64,000 nucleotides of DNA from contig NZ_JOHY01000003.1 of NCBI RefSeq assembly GCF_000721495.1, forward strand, positions 1 through 64,000, in the 5' to 3' direction. Shown here piece by piece: positions 49,173-58,264 of this stretch. The notes beneath the pieces were generated by a model. That model saw only the letters and a list, made by a program, of their open reading frames with translations. It made no database searches and was not told the origin of the DNA. The stretch is from Streptomyces sp. NRRL F-5123. Lineage in GTDB: Bacteria > Actinomycetota > Actinomycetes > Streptomycetales > Streptomycetaceae. The position numbers were made by a program, and so were the translations under genes. Position 1 is the first letter of the stretch. Each line of letters opens with the position of its first letter.

Positions 49173-50861
49173 CTACTCCGCGCCGAGGCGGGAGACGGCC
49201 GCGCAGGAGAGCAGGCCCGCGGCGGCCGCGGCGGCCGCCGCGAGGGCGAGCGGCAGCAGCGGGTAGTGCACCGCGCCCGTGCGCGAGCCGGTGACCAGAC
49301 CGGTGACCGCGGCCTGCGCGGGCGACCCGGACACCAGCAGTACCGCGCCCGCGCCCAGCGCCGTCACCAGCAGCGACCAGCCCGTGCCGCGCACCAGCGG
49401 CGGGTTGGTCAGCGCCCCCACCGCTCCACCGAGCAGCACCGCCACCACCGCGGCCAGCAACCCGGCGAGCGCCGCCGGCCCCACCGCGACGGCGGTACCC
49501 AGATCGTCGGAATGCGCCCCGCTGACGGCGGCGACCAGCGCGGTCCCGGCCGCGCCCAGCAGCGCGGCGGCGCCCACCCCGACGGCCAGCGCCCCGGCGT
49601 GCGCCCGCCCCGGTCCGACCGCGGAGGCGGTGCAGGCACGCGCGGCGGCAGGCTCGTTCCGCACGCACACCCGCACCAGCCACGCGGTCACGGGCAGAAG
49701 CAGCGCGGCGGCGTACCCCATCGAGCCGAGCACCGGCTCCCCGCCCCCGACCCCGACGGCCATGACCGCGCCGTACCCCAGCAACGGCGCCAGCCACCGG
49801 TGCGAGCGGGCCAGCAGCGCGGCTTGATACCGCACCAGCGCCCCGCCCCGCCGCCATCCGCCGCCCGGTTGCCCGGCGGGAAGGGGAGCCGGAGGAGCCG
49901 CGGCCGCGGCGGCGTCCGGCGCCGGGAGCGACGGCTCCGCGGGCCCGGCAACCGCGGCATCCGGCACGGGCACGGGCACGGGCTCGGGCGCAGGCTCGGG
50001 CGCAGGCTCGGTCCGGGACGCGGGTCGGACCGTGGTGATGTGCCAGGGCGGGTCCGCGGTCAGCAGGGTGCGCAGGGCCGCGTCGGAGGCCGCCGCGGGC
50101 AGGACGAGGCGGGCCGGGGGCGCGCCGGGGAGCGCGTACGGGCGTACGCCCGCGGGGAGTTCGCCGGTGCCCTCGGCCTCGATCAGCACGCGCCCCGGCG
50201 GCGGCGCGGCGCCCGCCGGTGTGCGCGGGCGCGTCCCGACCCGGCCCGCCGCGGCGTCGACGGTCACCGTGACGTCCTGCTCACCGGCCAGCCGGCGCGG
50301 GTCGTGGTCGACGAAGACGACCGTGCCGCCCGCCGCGGTCCTGGCCCGCACCGCGGCGTCCAGCGTGGCGCGGGCAGCGGTGTCCAGGCCCGTCCACGCC
50401 TCGTCGAGCACCAGCAGTCCGGGGTCGGCGAGCAGCGCCTGGGCGATCGCGACCTTCTGGCAGGTGCCCTTGGACAGCTCGTCGAGCGGGGTGCGGGCGT
50501 ATCCGGCGACACCGAAGCTTTCCAGCCAGTACGCGGCCCGCGCCCGTGCGGTCGCGGCGGGCAGGCCGCGGACGGCGCCGAGGTGCGTCAGGTAGCGCAG
50601 CGCGGGGAAGGGCAGCGCGGCCGGGAAGCGCTCGGGGACGTACGCGGTGGAGGCGGCGGGGCGCCCGGTGACGCGTCCTGCGGTGGGGCGGTCGACCCCG
50701 GCGAGGAGCCGCAGCAGCGTCGACTTGCCGCTGCCGTTCACGCCCTCGACCCGCACCAGCGCGCCGGCCAGCAGCTCCAGCGCGACGTCCCGCAGCACCC
50801 ACGGCCCGCGCAGCCCGTAGCGCCGCCCGACACCGTCGAGTCGCAGTACGGTCGCGTGCAC
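49173..50861 (-). CDS. ABC ATPase fused to a membrane domain
   Basis: A 562-residue protein. Residues 1-~210 are an ABC ATPase: Walker A EGVNGSGKSTLLRLLAG (about 36-52), a degenerate signature ELSKGTCQKVAIAQAL (LSKGT instead of LSGGQ) and Walker B LLVLDEAWTGLDTAA. A proline/glutamate linker (PAPEPAPEPVPVPVPD, about 300-315) leads to a C-terminal part with about six hydrophobic helices (GYAAALLLPVTAWLV to LPLALAAAAAAAAGLLSCAA). The layout is that of a half-exporter with reversed order. The start is GTG 50861; longer upstream extension in this frame is not protein-like. Cargo unknown. Confidence 0.8.
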   Translation of the reverse strand: MHATVLRLDGVGRRYGLRGPWVLRDVALELLAGALVRVEGVNGSGKSTLLRLLAGVDRPTAGRVTGRPAASTAYVPERFPAALPFPALRYLTHLGAVRGLPAATARARAAYWLESFGVAGYARTPLDELSKGTCQKVAIAQALLADPGLLVLDEAWTGLDTAARATLDAAVRARTAAGGTVVFVDHDPRRLAGEQDVTVTVDAAAGRVGTRPRTPAGAAPPPGRVLIEAEGTGELPAGVRPYALPGAPPARLVLPAAASDAALRTLLTADPPWHITTVRPASRTEPAPEPAPEPVPVPVPDAAVAGPAEPSLPAPDAAAAAAPPAPLPAGQPGGGWRRGGALVRYQAALLARSHRWLAPLLGYGAVMAVGVGGGEPVLGSMGYAAALLLPVTAWLVRVCVRNEPAAARACTASAVGPGRAHAGALAVGVGAAALLGAAGTALVAAVSGAHSDDLGTAVAVGPAALAGLLAAVVAVLLGGAVGALTNPPLVRGTGWSLLVTALGAGAVLLVSGSPAQAAVTGLVTGSRTGAVHYPLLPLALAAAAAAAAGLLSCAAVSRLGAE

Positions 50862-50918
50862 GGGCCCATCTTGGACCACCCGCCGCGGTGCGCCAAGCGG
50901 CGGTGGCAGACTTGGCCC

Positions 50919-51626
50919 GTGACCAGCCCCTTCCAGCACAGCGCCGCCGAGCGGGACGCGGCGCCGCAGTTCGTCCTGCCGCTCGTCGTACGGATCGAGC
51001 GGGAAGCCCCGCCGGAGCGCACCGACGCGCTGGAGACCGCCGCGCGCGCCGTCCTCACCCTGCTGTCCGACGAGCGCGCCACGGCCGAAGACGGGGAGTG
51101 GGCGCAGCCCGTCCACGACTGGCAGGACGCCCGGATCCGCAAGGTCGTCCGGCGCGCGCGGGGTGCGGAGTGGCGGCGGGCCGAGGCGCTGCCCGGCATC
51201 ACGGTGACCGGCCGCGCGGCCGAGGTGCGGGTCTACCCGCCGGTCCCGCTCGACGGCTGGCCCAAGGACCTCGCCAAGCTCCAGGTCTCGGGCACCGAAC
51301 TCGACGACCCCGCGCCCCCGCCGCCGCCCGCCGCCGCCGAGCCGGTGCTGTGGCTCAACCCCGAGGTCACGATGTCCGCGGGCAAGGCCATGGCGCAGGC
51401 CGGGCACGGGGCGCAGCTCGCCTGGTGGGATCTCGACGCCGCCGCGCGCGCGGCCTGGCGGGCGGCGGGCTTCCCCCTGGCCGTACGCACGGCGCCCCCC
51501 GTCGACTGGCCCGCCCTGGCGTCCTCCGCCCTCCCCCTGGTAAGGGACGCGGGCTTCACGGAGATCGCCCCCGGCTCGGCGACCGTCGTCGCCGACCACC
51601 CCGCCCTGCGCAGCTCCCACGCCTGA
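50919..51626 (+). CDS. Pth2-family peptidyl-tRNA hydrolase-like protein
   Basis: A 235-residue protein whose C-terminal ~110 residues match the Pth2 fold: LWLNPEVTMSAGKAMAQAGHGAQLAWW (split, about residues 142-168), then FPLAVRTAPPVDW and RDAGFTEIAPGSATVVA. The GK and AQ residues and following His correspond to the catalytic strip of archaeal/eukaryotic Pth2. The N-terminal ~130 residues are an extension found in actinobacterial members. It probably releases peptides from peptidyl-tRNA or acts on a related ester. GTG 50919 follows CAGACT by 6 nt, so it may be leaderless. Confidence 0.8.
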   Translation: MTSPFQHSAAERDAAPQFVLPLVVRIEREAPPERTDALETAARAVLTLLSDERATAEDGEWAQPVHDWQDARIRKVVRRARGAEWRRAEALPGITVTGRAAEVRVYPPVPLDGWPKDLAKLQVSGTELDDPAPPPPPAAAEPVLWLNPEVTMSAGKAMAQAGHGAQLAWWDLDAAARAAWRAAGFPLAVRTAPPVDWPALASSALPLVRDAGFTEIAPGSATVVADHPALRSSHA

Positions 51627-51716
51627 CCGCGCCCCGGCCTGCCCTCGCGGTGACCCGCGCGGCCTCCCGCAAGGGAACGCACCGCCCCAGGGAGCAGGGG
51701 GACGCGCACGGATGAC

Positions 51717-51758
51717 GTCCGCAGGGCCCGGCCCCGCGAGGGACCGGGCCCTGCGGAC
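51717..51758. terminator. Bidirectional terminator between Pth2-like gene and hemQ
   Basis: A perfect 15-bp stem (GTCCGCAGGGCCCGG, 51717-51731, with its complement at 51744-51758) and 12-nt loop between convergent genes. Confidence 0.75.
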
Positions 51759-51763
51759 GGGGC

Positions 51764-52537
51764 TCAGGCGAGGCCGGCGACCAGGTCGGCGACGTCGCGG
51801 CGGCGCCCGGTGTAGAAGGGCACCTCCTCGCGGACGTGCCGGCGCGCCTCGGAGGCACGCAGGTGCCGCATGAGGTCGACGATCCGGTGCAGCTCGTCGG
51901 CCTCGAAGGCGAGGATCCACTCGTAGTCGCCGAGCGAGAAGGACGCGACGGTGTTGGCGCGCACGTCCGGGAAGCCGCGGGCCATCTTGCCGTGGTCGGC
52001 GAGCATACGGCGGCGGTCCTCGTCGGGCAGCAGGTACCAGTCGTACGAGCGGACGAACGGGTAGACGCTCACGTAGTCGCGCGCGTGCTCGTCGGCGAGG
52101 AAGGCCGGGATGTGCGACTTGTTGAACTCCGCGGGGCGGTGCAGCGCCATGTTCGACCACACCGGCTCCAGCGCGCGGCCCAGCCGCGTGCGGCGGAAGA
52201 GGTTGTAGGCCTCCTGGAGCGCCTCGGACGTCTCGGAGTGCCACCAGATCATCAGGTCGGCGTCCGCCCGCAGCCCGGACAGGTCGTACGTGCCGCGGAC
52301 CGTGACGTCCTTGCCGGCGAGCTGCGCGAACAGCTCGTCGACCTCCTCCGCGTAGCCGGAGCGGTCTTCCGGGAGCGGGGCGCGGAGCCGGAAGACCGAC
52401 CACAGGGTGTAGCGGATGACCTCGTTGAGGTCCTTGGCCTTCTTGCCCGCGTGGGGGGCCTTGGCGTGCGCGGCAGTGGAATCGCCGGCGGCGGCGTCGG
52501 CGGGGACGGGGGCGTCGGCAGGAGTGGAGTCGGTCAT
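51764..52537 (-). CDS. hemQ: Coproheme decarboxylase
   Basis: A 257-residue chlorite-dismutase-family protein, the H2O2-dependent decarboxylase that turns coproheme into heme b in the coproporphyrin-dependent pathway. After an alanine-rich N-terminus come [14 protein letters not shown] and [21 protein letters not shown]. The proximal heme histidine is most likely in [19 protein letters not shown], followed by [15 protein letters not shown]; the distal arginine of chlorite dismutases is not evident, consistent with HemQ. Its start is 4 bp from the hemG stop, so the two are co-transcribed. It may be leaderless (GAGAAT six bases before ATG). Confidence 0.92.
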   Translation of the reverse strand: MTDSTPADAPVPADAAAGDSTAAHAKAPHAGKKAKDLNEVIRYTLWSVFRLRAPLPEDRSGYAEEVDELFAQLAGKDVTVRGTYDLSGLRADADLMIWWHSETSEALQEAYNLFRRTRLGRALEPVWSNMALHRPAEFNKSHIPAFLADEHARDYVSVYPFVRSYDWYLLPDEDRRRMLADHGKMARGFPDVRANTVASFSLGDYEWILAFEADELHRIVDLMRHLRASEARRHVREEVPFYTGRRRDVADLVAGLA

Positions 52538-52541
52538 GCGG

Positions 52542-54029
52542 CTATTCTCCCGCGCCGCCCGTCCCGGCGGGCAGCAGGGTGGCCAGCAGGCCGTCCGCGG
52601 CCCGCTGCCCGCTGCCGATGCAGGCCGGGATGCCGACGCCGTCGTAGAGCGCGCCGCAGACCTCGAGCCCGGGCAGCTTGCCGACGTGCTCGCGGATCCG
52701 GGCGACCCGGTCCAGGTGGCCCACCGGATACTGCGGCAGGCCGCCGTCCCACCGGGTGACCCGGGCGGCGACCGGCGCGGCCCGCAGCCCGACCGCCTGC
52801 TCCAGGTCCTCGCGGGACAGCCGCACCAGGTCGGTGTCGTCCCACGCGAGGTCGCCCTCGTCGCCGAAGCGCCCGACGGAGGTGCGCAGAACCACGGTGT
52901 CGCCGCCCGCCTCGTCCAGCCAACCCCACTTGCGGCTGGAGAAGGTCGAGGCCTTGATCGTCCGGCCGTCCACCGGCGGCACCAGGAAACCGCTGGACTG
53001 CGGCAGCACTGCCAGGTCGGCGCGCCGGAAGGCCATCGTCACCAGCGCCATGCTCGCGTAGTCCACGCCGGACAGCTCCGCCGCGGCGGCCGGCGACTCG
53101 CCCTCCAGCAGCCGGGCGGCGGCGGGCGCGGGCACCGCGAGCAGCACGGCGTCGGCGTCGATCGCGCGGTCGGCGAGCCGGACCCGCCAGCCGTGCGGGC
53201 CCGTGCGCTGCAGCTCGCGCACCCGCGCCCCGGTCTCGACGGCGACCCCCAGCGCCCGGCAGGCGTCGGCGACCGCGAGCGGCAGCCGCCCGAGACCGCC
53301 GCGCAGCCCGTTGAAGACCGGGCCGGCCGTGGTGGAGGCGGCGGCCCTGCGCTGGAGCGCGCGGGCCTCCTCGATGAGGGAGCGCCCCGCAGTGGCGGCG
53401 GCCCAGAGCTGCGGCACCGCGGCGCGCAGCGAGGTCTCGTACGCGTTGCCCGCGTAGACGCCGCCGAGCAGCGGATCGACGAGCCGGTCGACGACCTCCC
53501 GGCCGAGCCGGGCGGCGACGTACGCGCCCACGGCCACGTCCCCGTCGACCGGGGTGCGCGGGAGGACGTGGTCGAACGGGATGCGGGCCAGGCCCGCGGC
53601 CGAGATCACGCCGGAGGCGGCGAGCGGTCCGAGGTCGCCCGGCACGCCCATCACATGGCCCTTCGGCATCGGCCGCAGCCGCCCGCGGGTCCACACCGTG
53701 GCGCCCAGCACGGCCGGCGACTCCAGGTCGCCGCCGAGCCCGACCTCGCGGGCCAGGGCCACCGCCTCCGGGCGGCGGGCGAGTATCGACTCGGCTCCCA
53801 GGTCGACCGGGACCCCGGCGATCTCGTCGGCGTGCAGCTTGCCGCCGAGCCGTGCGGAGGCCTCCAGCACCGTGACCCGCGCCCCCGCGCCGGCCAGCCG
53901 GTGGGCCGCGGCGAGCCCGGAGATGCCGCCGCCGACGACCACCACACGGGCCGGAGGCTTCCCTTCCACGGGATCGCTTGCGTGTCCGCGGGATGCCGCC
54001 GCGGCCGGGCCGGAGTGCGTGTCGCTCAT
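52542..54029 (-). CDS. hemG: Coproporphyrinogen III oxidase (HemG/HemY/CgoX type)
   Basis: A 495-residue FAD oxidase that converts coproporphyrinogen III to coproporphyrin III in actinobacteria; it is often named protoporphyrinogen oxidase. The dinucleotide motif is [19 protein letters not shown] (about residues 29-47), followed by [12 protein letters not shown] and [10 protein letters not shown]. The C-terminal FAD contact is [21 protein letters not shown]. Pairing with hemQ 4 bp downstream supports the coproporphyrin assignment over classical PPO. It is divergent from the DUF4349 lipoprotein gene. Confidence 0.92.
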   Translation of the reverse strand: MSDTHSGPAAAASRGHASDPVEGKPPARVVVVGGGISGLAAAHRLAGAGARVTVLEASARLGGKLHADEIAGVPVDLGAESILARRPEAVALAREVGLGGDLESPAVLGATVWTRGRLRPMPKGHVMGVPGDLGPLAASGVISAAGLARIPFDHVLPRTPVDGDVAVGAYVAARLGREVVDRLVDPLLGGVYAGNAYETSLRAAVPQLWAAATAGRSLIEEARALQRRAAASTTAGPVFNGLRGGLGRLPLAVADACRALGVAVETGARVRELQRTGPHGWRVRLADRAIDADAVLLAVPAPAAARLLEGESPAAAAELSGVDYASMALVTMAFRRADLAVLPQSSGFLVPPVDGRTIKASTFSSRKWGWLDEAGGDTVVLRTSVGRFGDEGDLAWDDTDLVRLSREDLEQAVGLRAAPVAARVTRWDGGLPQYPVGHLDRVARIREHVGKLPGLEVCGALYDGVGIPACIGSGQRAADGLLATLLPAGTGGAGE

Positions 54030-54164
54030 ACGTCCACTGTCTCAGACGCCGGATCGAGTTCGGACCGTGATGGCGCCGGTACCGCAGTCGCGGAACGAGC
54101 TGCGCGACACTCCCGTCAAACCTGCACTTCCGCTCGACAACCGTGTCTCTGGGGGGATTTCACG

Positions 54165-55430
54165 ATGAGAGTCAGTGTGAGACAGGCCGCGCCCGGCGTG
54201 CCGGGCGCCTATCCGCCCGGCTCCCGCCGGGCACGACGGGGCCGCCGCCGGGCGGCCGCGGTCGCCGCGCTGCTGCTGGCGGGGGCGCTCGCCGTCGCCG
54301 GGTGCAGCGCGTCGTCCGACCACTCCGACAGTTCCAGCGGTTCCAGCAGCTCCGGCAAGCGCGACAGCGCGGAGGGCCCGGCGGTGGCCGCACCGGGCTC
54401 CGGGAGCGCGAAGGACAGCACCGGTGCCGTCCAGGACGAGGGCCCCGCCGGAAAGGCCACGCCGTCCGCCGGCTCGTCCGGCTCCGACGCGGGCAGGACA
54501 CCGCACCCGTCCGCGTCGTACCTGATCCGTACGGCGAACCTGAGCGTCCGCACCCCGCACGTCAGCGACGCGCTCCGGCAGGCCAAGTCCTTCGCGGCCG
54601 ACGCCGGCGGCTACTCCGGCGACGAGGACACCACGACGGGCACGGACGGCCGCGTCACCTCCAGCGTCCAGCTGCGTGTCCCGCCCGCCGGCTACGACGC
54701 CCTGCTCGAACGGCTCTCCGGGCTCGGCAGCCTGCTCTCCCGGAAGGTCAGCGTCCAGGACGTCACCGGCCAGGTGGTGGACGTGCAGAGCCGGGTGAAG
54801 TCGCAGCAGGCCAGCGTGGCGCGGGTGCGCGGGCTCATGGACAAGGCGACGGACCTGACCGAGGTCGTCGCGCTGGAGAGCGAGCTGAGCACCCGCGAGG
54901 CGGCGCTGGAGTCGCTGGAGGCCCAGCAGGCGTCGCTGCAGGACCAGACCAACCTGGCCACCATCACGCTCAGCCTGAGCGAGCCGCCCGCCGAGCCCGT
55001 GCACAAGAAGGCGCCCAAGGCCCACCACGACGGCTTCTGGACCTCGGTCGGCCACGCGCTGCGCGACGGCTGGAACGCCTTCTACGTGGCCCTTCGGGTC
55101 GTCCTGGTCGTACTGGCGGTGGCCCTGCCCTTCCTGCTCGCCCTGGCGGCGCTGTGGCTGGCCTACCGCGAGGTGCGCCGCCGGTGGTGGCCGAGGCGCG
55201 AGCCGGACCCGGACGCCCCGACGCTGCGCGGACCCGGCGGGCTGCCGCGCTACCCGCGGGAGCAGCAGGGTGCGGACGCCGCCGACCCGTGGCGGGCGCC
55301 CGGGGCGCCGGTGGCGCGCGTCGGCACCCCGTCCGCGGCTCCTCCCGTACCGCCCGCTCCGGCAGCGCCGCCGGTGCCGCCGCAGGGTCCGGGGAACGGG
55401 CCGGGGAAGGAGGAGCCGCCCGCCGGGTGA
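54165..55430 (+). CDS. DUF4349 membrane lipoprotein
   Basis: A 421-residue protein. A cationic N-terminus and hydrophobic signal end at lipobox AVAGC (cysteine near residue 46), followed by a Ser-rich linker. The DUF4349 domain starts SYLIRTANLSVRTPHVSDAL (about residue 119) and includes a coiled-coil segment (QSRVKSQQASVARVRGLMDK onward, with STREAALESLEAQQASLQ). One membrane helix (VLVVLAVALPFLLALAALWL, about 310-330) and a proline-rich cytoplasmic tail close the protein. Its role is unknown. The start ATG 54165 is backed by GGGGGGA. It sits between hemG and hemE but on the opposite strand. Confidence 0.85.
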   Translation: MRVSVRQAAPGVPGAYPPGSRRARRGRRRAAAVAALLLAGALAVAGCSASSDHSDSSSGSSSSGKRDSAEGPAVAAPGSGSAKDSTGAVQDEGPAGKATPSAGSSGSDAGRTPHPSASYLIRTANLSVRTPHVSDALRQAKSFAADAGGYSGDEDTTTGTDGRVTSSVQLRVPPAGYDALLERLSGLGSLLSRKVSVQDVTGQVVDVQSRVKSQQASVARVRGLMDKATDLTEVVALESELSTREAALESLEAQQASLQDQTNLATITLSLSEPPAEPVHKKAPKAHHDGFWTSVGHALRDGWNAFYVALRVVLVVLAVALPFLLALAALWLAYREVRRRWWPRREPDPDAPTLRGPGGLPRYPREQQGADAADPWRAPGAPVARVGTPSAAPPVPPAPAAPPVPPQGPGNGPGKEEPPAG

Positions 55431-55449
55431 CCGGCGGGGCCGGGTGTCC

Positions 55450-56499
55450 TCAGGCCGTCTGCGTGGTGCGGTGCACGAACTCCACCAGGCGGCCGAGGGC
55501 GTCCGGGTCGGTGCTGGGGATGACGCCGTGGCCGAGGTTGAAGATGTGGCCGGTGCCCGCGGCCGCGGCGGCGTCCAGCACCTCGCGGGCCTTCTCCTCG
55601 ACGACCGCGGTCGGCGCGAAGAGCACCGCCGGGTCCAGGTTGCCCTGCAGGGCCTTGCCGGGACCGACGCGGCGGGCGGCCTCGTCCAGCGGCACCCGCC
55701 AGTCGACGCCGACGACGTCGGCACCCGCCTCGCCCAGCAGGCCCAGCAGCTCGCCGGTGCCGACGCCGAAGTGGATGCGCGGCACCCCGTAGCCCTCGAC
55801 GGCCCCCAGGACCTTCGCGGACGCGGGCAGCACATGGCGCCGGTAGTCGGCCGGGGACACCGCGCCGGCCCAGGAGTCGAAGAGCTGGGCGGCGCTCGCA
55901 CCCGCCTCGATCTGCACCTTCAGGAAGGACGCGGTGATGTCGGCGAGCCGGTCGAGCAGGTCGTGCCACAGCTGGGGGTCGCCGTACATGAGCGCCTTGG
56001 TGCGCTCGTGGTTGCGCGACGGGCCGCCCTCGACGAGGTAGCTGGCCAGCGTGAAGGGCGCGCCGGTGAAGCCGATCAGCGGGGTCTCCCCCAGTTCGGC
56101 GGTGAGCATGCCGACGGCCTCGGTGACGTAGGCGACGTCGGAGGGTTCGAGGTCGCGCAGCCGCGCCAGGTCCTCCCGGCTGCGGAAGGGGTCGGCGACG
56201 ACGGGCCCCACACCCGGCTTGATGTCCAGGTCCAGGCCGATCGCCTTGAGCGGCACCATGATGTCGCTGAAGTAGATCGCCGCGTCCACCTTGTGCCGCC
56301 GGACCGGCTGCAGTGTGATCTCCGCGATCAGGTCGGGCCGCATGCACGACTCCAGCATGGGGACGCCCTCGCGCACCTTGTGGTACTCGGGCAGCGACCT
56401 GCCCGCCTGGCGCATGAACCACACCGGGGTGTGCGGTACCGGCTCGTTCCGGCAGGCGCGGATGAACGGGGATGCAGCGGTCTGCTGATGCGTGCTCAC
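55450..56499 (-). CDS. hemE: Uroporphyrinogen decarboxylase
   Basis: A 349-residue enzyme making coproporphyrinogen III from uroporphyrinogen III, the substrate for the HemG-type oxidase encoded nearby. The N-terminal signature is [16 protein letters not shown] (about residues 24-39), with the substrate-binding aspartate in [15 protein letters not shown], and the second signature [13 protein letters not shown]. The end [20 protein letters not shown] is classic. GTG 56499 has GGAGG nine bases upstream; ATG 56508 would leave no spacing. It is divergent from the DUF3000 gene. Confidence 0.94.
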   Translation of the reverse strand: MSTHQQTAASPFIRACRNEPVPHTPVWFMRQAGRSLPEYHKVREGVPMLESCMRPDLIAEITLQPVRRHKVDAAIYFSDIMVPLKAIGLDLDIKPGVGPVVADPFRSREDLARLRDLEPSDVAYVTEAVGMLTAELGETPLIGFTGAPFTLASYLVEGGPSRNHERTKALMYGDPQLWHDLLDRLADITASFLKVQIEAGASAAQLFDSWAGAVSPADYRRHVLPASAKVLGAVEGYGVPRIHFGVGTGELLGLLGEAGADVVGVDWRVPLDEAARRVGPGKALQGNLDPAVLFAPTAVVEEKAREVLDAAAAAGTGHIFNLGHGVIPSTDPDALGRLVEFVHRTTQTA

Positions 56500-56581
56500 A
56501 CCCCGCATCCTCCCACGGGGCGCGGAGAGACCGGTTACGGGGCCTCGGGTGTTGTTGCGCACGCGGACGCCGGGCGCGCCC

Positions 56582-56587
56582 TAGTCT
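56582..56587 (+). promoter_or_regulatory. Candidate -10 hexamer for the DUF3000 gene
   Basis: TAGTCT ends exactly 7 nt before ATG 56595, with no ribosome binding site between, so the mRNA is probably leaderless. Confidence 0.45.
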
Positions 56588-56594
56588 TCCGGGC

Positions 56595-57233
56595 ATGGCA
56601 GCGGTGCATGGACGGGTCGGCGAGGTCGGCGAGGACAGCGGGGTCCCCTTTCCTTTTCGGCATGCGGTGGACGCGTTGCGGGAGGCGCGGGTGCGGTCGC
56701 AGGTGCGGATCGAGGAGGTGGCCGCGCCGCGCCGGCTCGCCTCGTACGCCTACGCGCTGGAGGCGACGGTGCTCGCGGACGCGGACGGGGAGGAGCTGGC
56801 CGACGGGCGGGTGGTGCTGCTGCACGAGCCGCAGGGCCACGACGCCTGGTCCGGCACCTTCCGGATGGTCACGCTGGCCCGGGCGGAGCTGGAGCCGGAG
56901 ATGGCCGGCGACCCGCTGCTGCCGGAGGTCAGCTGGTCGTGGCTGACGGGTGCGCTCGCCGCGCGCGGCGCCGGCCACGGCGAGCCGAGCGGTACGGTCT
57001 CGCGCGCGTCGTCGCACTTCTTCGGCGGCCTGGGCGACCGCCCCGACGAGACCAGGATCGAGCTGCGCGCCTCGTGGACGCCGCAGGAGCGGGCAGGCGG
57101 GCTGATCGACGTCACCGCGCACCTGGCCGCGTGGTGCGACCTGCTGTGCGCGTGCGCGGGCCTGCCGCCGGCCGAGGACTCCCCGGCGCGCGGCACGGCG
57201 GGCGTCGTGCCGCTCCCCAAGCGCCGCACCTGA
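56595..57233 (+). CDS. DUF3000-domain protein
   Basis: A 212-residue actinobacterial protein of unknown function matching DUF3000. Typical stretches are FRHAVDALREARVRSQVRIEE (split), GTFRMVTLARAELEPEMAGDPLLPEVSWSWL (split, about residues 92-122) and the C-terminal LRASWTPQ with LIDVTAHLAAWCDLLCACAGLPP. The family is widespread beside hemE and RNase D in actinomycetes, which may hint at a link to growth rate or cell size, but nothing in the sequence proves this. It ends in a strong terminator. Confidence 0.88.
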   Translation: MAAVHGRVGEVGEDSGVPFPFRHAVDALREARVRSQVRIEEVAAPRRLASYAYALEATVLADADGEELADGRVVLLHEPQGHDAWSGTFRMVTLARAELEPEMAGDPLLPEVSWSWLTGALAARGAGHGEPSGTVSRASSHFFGGLGDRPDETRIELRASWTPQERAGGLIDVTAHLAAWCDLLCACAGLPPAEDSPARGTAGVVPLPKRRT

Positions 57234-57254
57234 GGGCCCGGGCGCGGGCCGTGC

Positions 57255-57285
57255 CGGGGCCCGTACGGGCGCCGTGCGGGCCCCG
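57255..57285 (+). terminator. Terminator after DUF3000 gene
   Basis: An almost continuous 14-bp stem (outer CGGGGCCCG/CGGGCCCCG, T-G wobble, inner ACGG/CCGT) with a 3-nt loop, 21 bp after the stop codon. Confidence 0.7.
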
Positions 57286-57456
57286 CCTGAGGGGGCGTCG
57301 GGAGGGCCGTGCGGGGCGGGCAGCTCTGGCGTTCGATCGGCCGTCCGATTTGCCGGAAATAATGTGCAACAAATCGTGATCTTTCCCTAAAGGCCGGGCC
57401 ACTTGCTGCCGAAGGAAACTGTGACCCTTTCAGTCCCCTTTGCCACAGGAGGCCCG

Positions 57457-58125
57457 GTGTCCGTTCTTCTCGAGCAGCCCACGAGCCTGGTCGCCTACCG
57501 TCCCAGCAAGCCGACGGCCATGGTCGTCGTGGCCGACCCCCGCGTACGCTCCACGGTGACCCGACACCTGTGGGCGCTCGGGGTTCGCGACGTGATCGAG
57601 GCCTCGTCGATCGCCGAGGCCCGTCCCCGGGTCGGTAACCCCCGCGACATCTGCGTCGCCGACGTCCACCTGCCCGACGGCTCCGGGCTCACCCTGCTCG
57701 CCGAGACCCGCGCGGCGGGCTGGCCCAACGGCCTGGCCCTCTCCGCCGCCGACGACATCGGCGCGGTGCGCAACGCCCTCGCGGGCGGTGTGAAGGGCTA
57801 TGTGGTGACCGGCACCCGCAACACCCCCGGCTCCCTCGCCGGCCGCCCCGGGCTCGCCCCGCTCGGCGCGACCGCCGCCCGCATGCAGCGCCGCCCGCCG
57901 GGCGCAGGGGGCCACCCCGGCAACGGCTACCGCGAGCTGTCCGGGCGCGAGGTGGAGGTGCTCAGGCTCGTCGCCGAGGGGCAGTCCAACAAGGCCATCG
58001 GCGTCTCGATGGGCCTGTCCGCGCTGACCGTCAAGAGCCACCTCGCGCGGATCGCGCGCAAGCTCGGGACGGGCGACCGCGCGGGGATGGTCGCCGTCGC
58101 ACTGCGCACCGGCATCATCCACTGA
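57457..58125 (+). CDS. Orphan response regulator, LuxR-type
   Basis: A 222-residue regulator with an N-terminal receiver and a C-terminal NarL/LuxR helix-turn-helix (YRELSGREVEVLRLVAEGQ, then NKAIGVSMGLSALTVKSHLARI, about residues 164-208). In the receiver the phospho-acceptor is in CVADVHLPDGSG, and the conserved Ser and Lys appear in LALSAADD and GGVKGYV. The usual acidic pair after the first strand is reduced to a single Asp (VVVADP), so phosphorylation may be weak or absent. No histidine kinase is adjacent. GTG 57457 has AGGAGG four bases upstream. An AT-rich promoter region lies at about 57340-57400. Confidence 0.87.
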   Translation: MSVLLEQPTSLVAYRPSKPTAMVVVADPRVRSTVTRHLWALGVRDVIEASSIAEARPRVGNPRDICVADVHLPDGSGLTLLAETRAAGWPNGLALSAADDIGAVRNALAGGVKGYVVTGTRNTPGSLAGRPGLAPLGATAARMQRRPPGAGGHPGNGYRELSGREVEVLRLVAEGQSNKAIGVSMGLSALTVKSHLARIARKLGTGDRAGMVAVALRTGIIH

Positions 58126-58252
58126 CCCGACGCGCCGCCGCAGGGGGCGTAACGTTCCGCCCCCTGGCCGACGCACCCGCGCCGCGCCACCCGACGAATC
58201 CGGCGTAACCGGACGAACAGGGCAAGCCCCACCGGCAGGTGCGGCGCAAGGC

Positions 58253-58258
58253 TACCCT
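58253..58258 (+). promoter_or_regulatory. Candidate -10 hexamer for rnd
   Basis: TACCCT ends 6 nt before GTG 58265. With a GTG start a leaderless transcript is plausible. The spacing is one base shorter than at the other such genes. Confidence 0.3.
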
Positions 58259-58264
58259 TGACAG

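Noticed and set aside
50862-52403. Continuation of the ABC fusion frame upstream to 1,076 codons
   Set aside because: The extra part runs antisense through the Pth2-like gene and over hemQ in another frame and has no protein-like composition; the ATPase domain begins naturally at GTG 50861.
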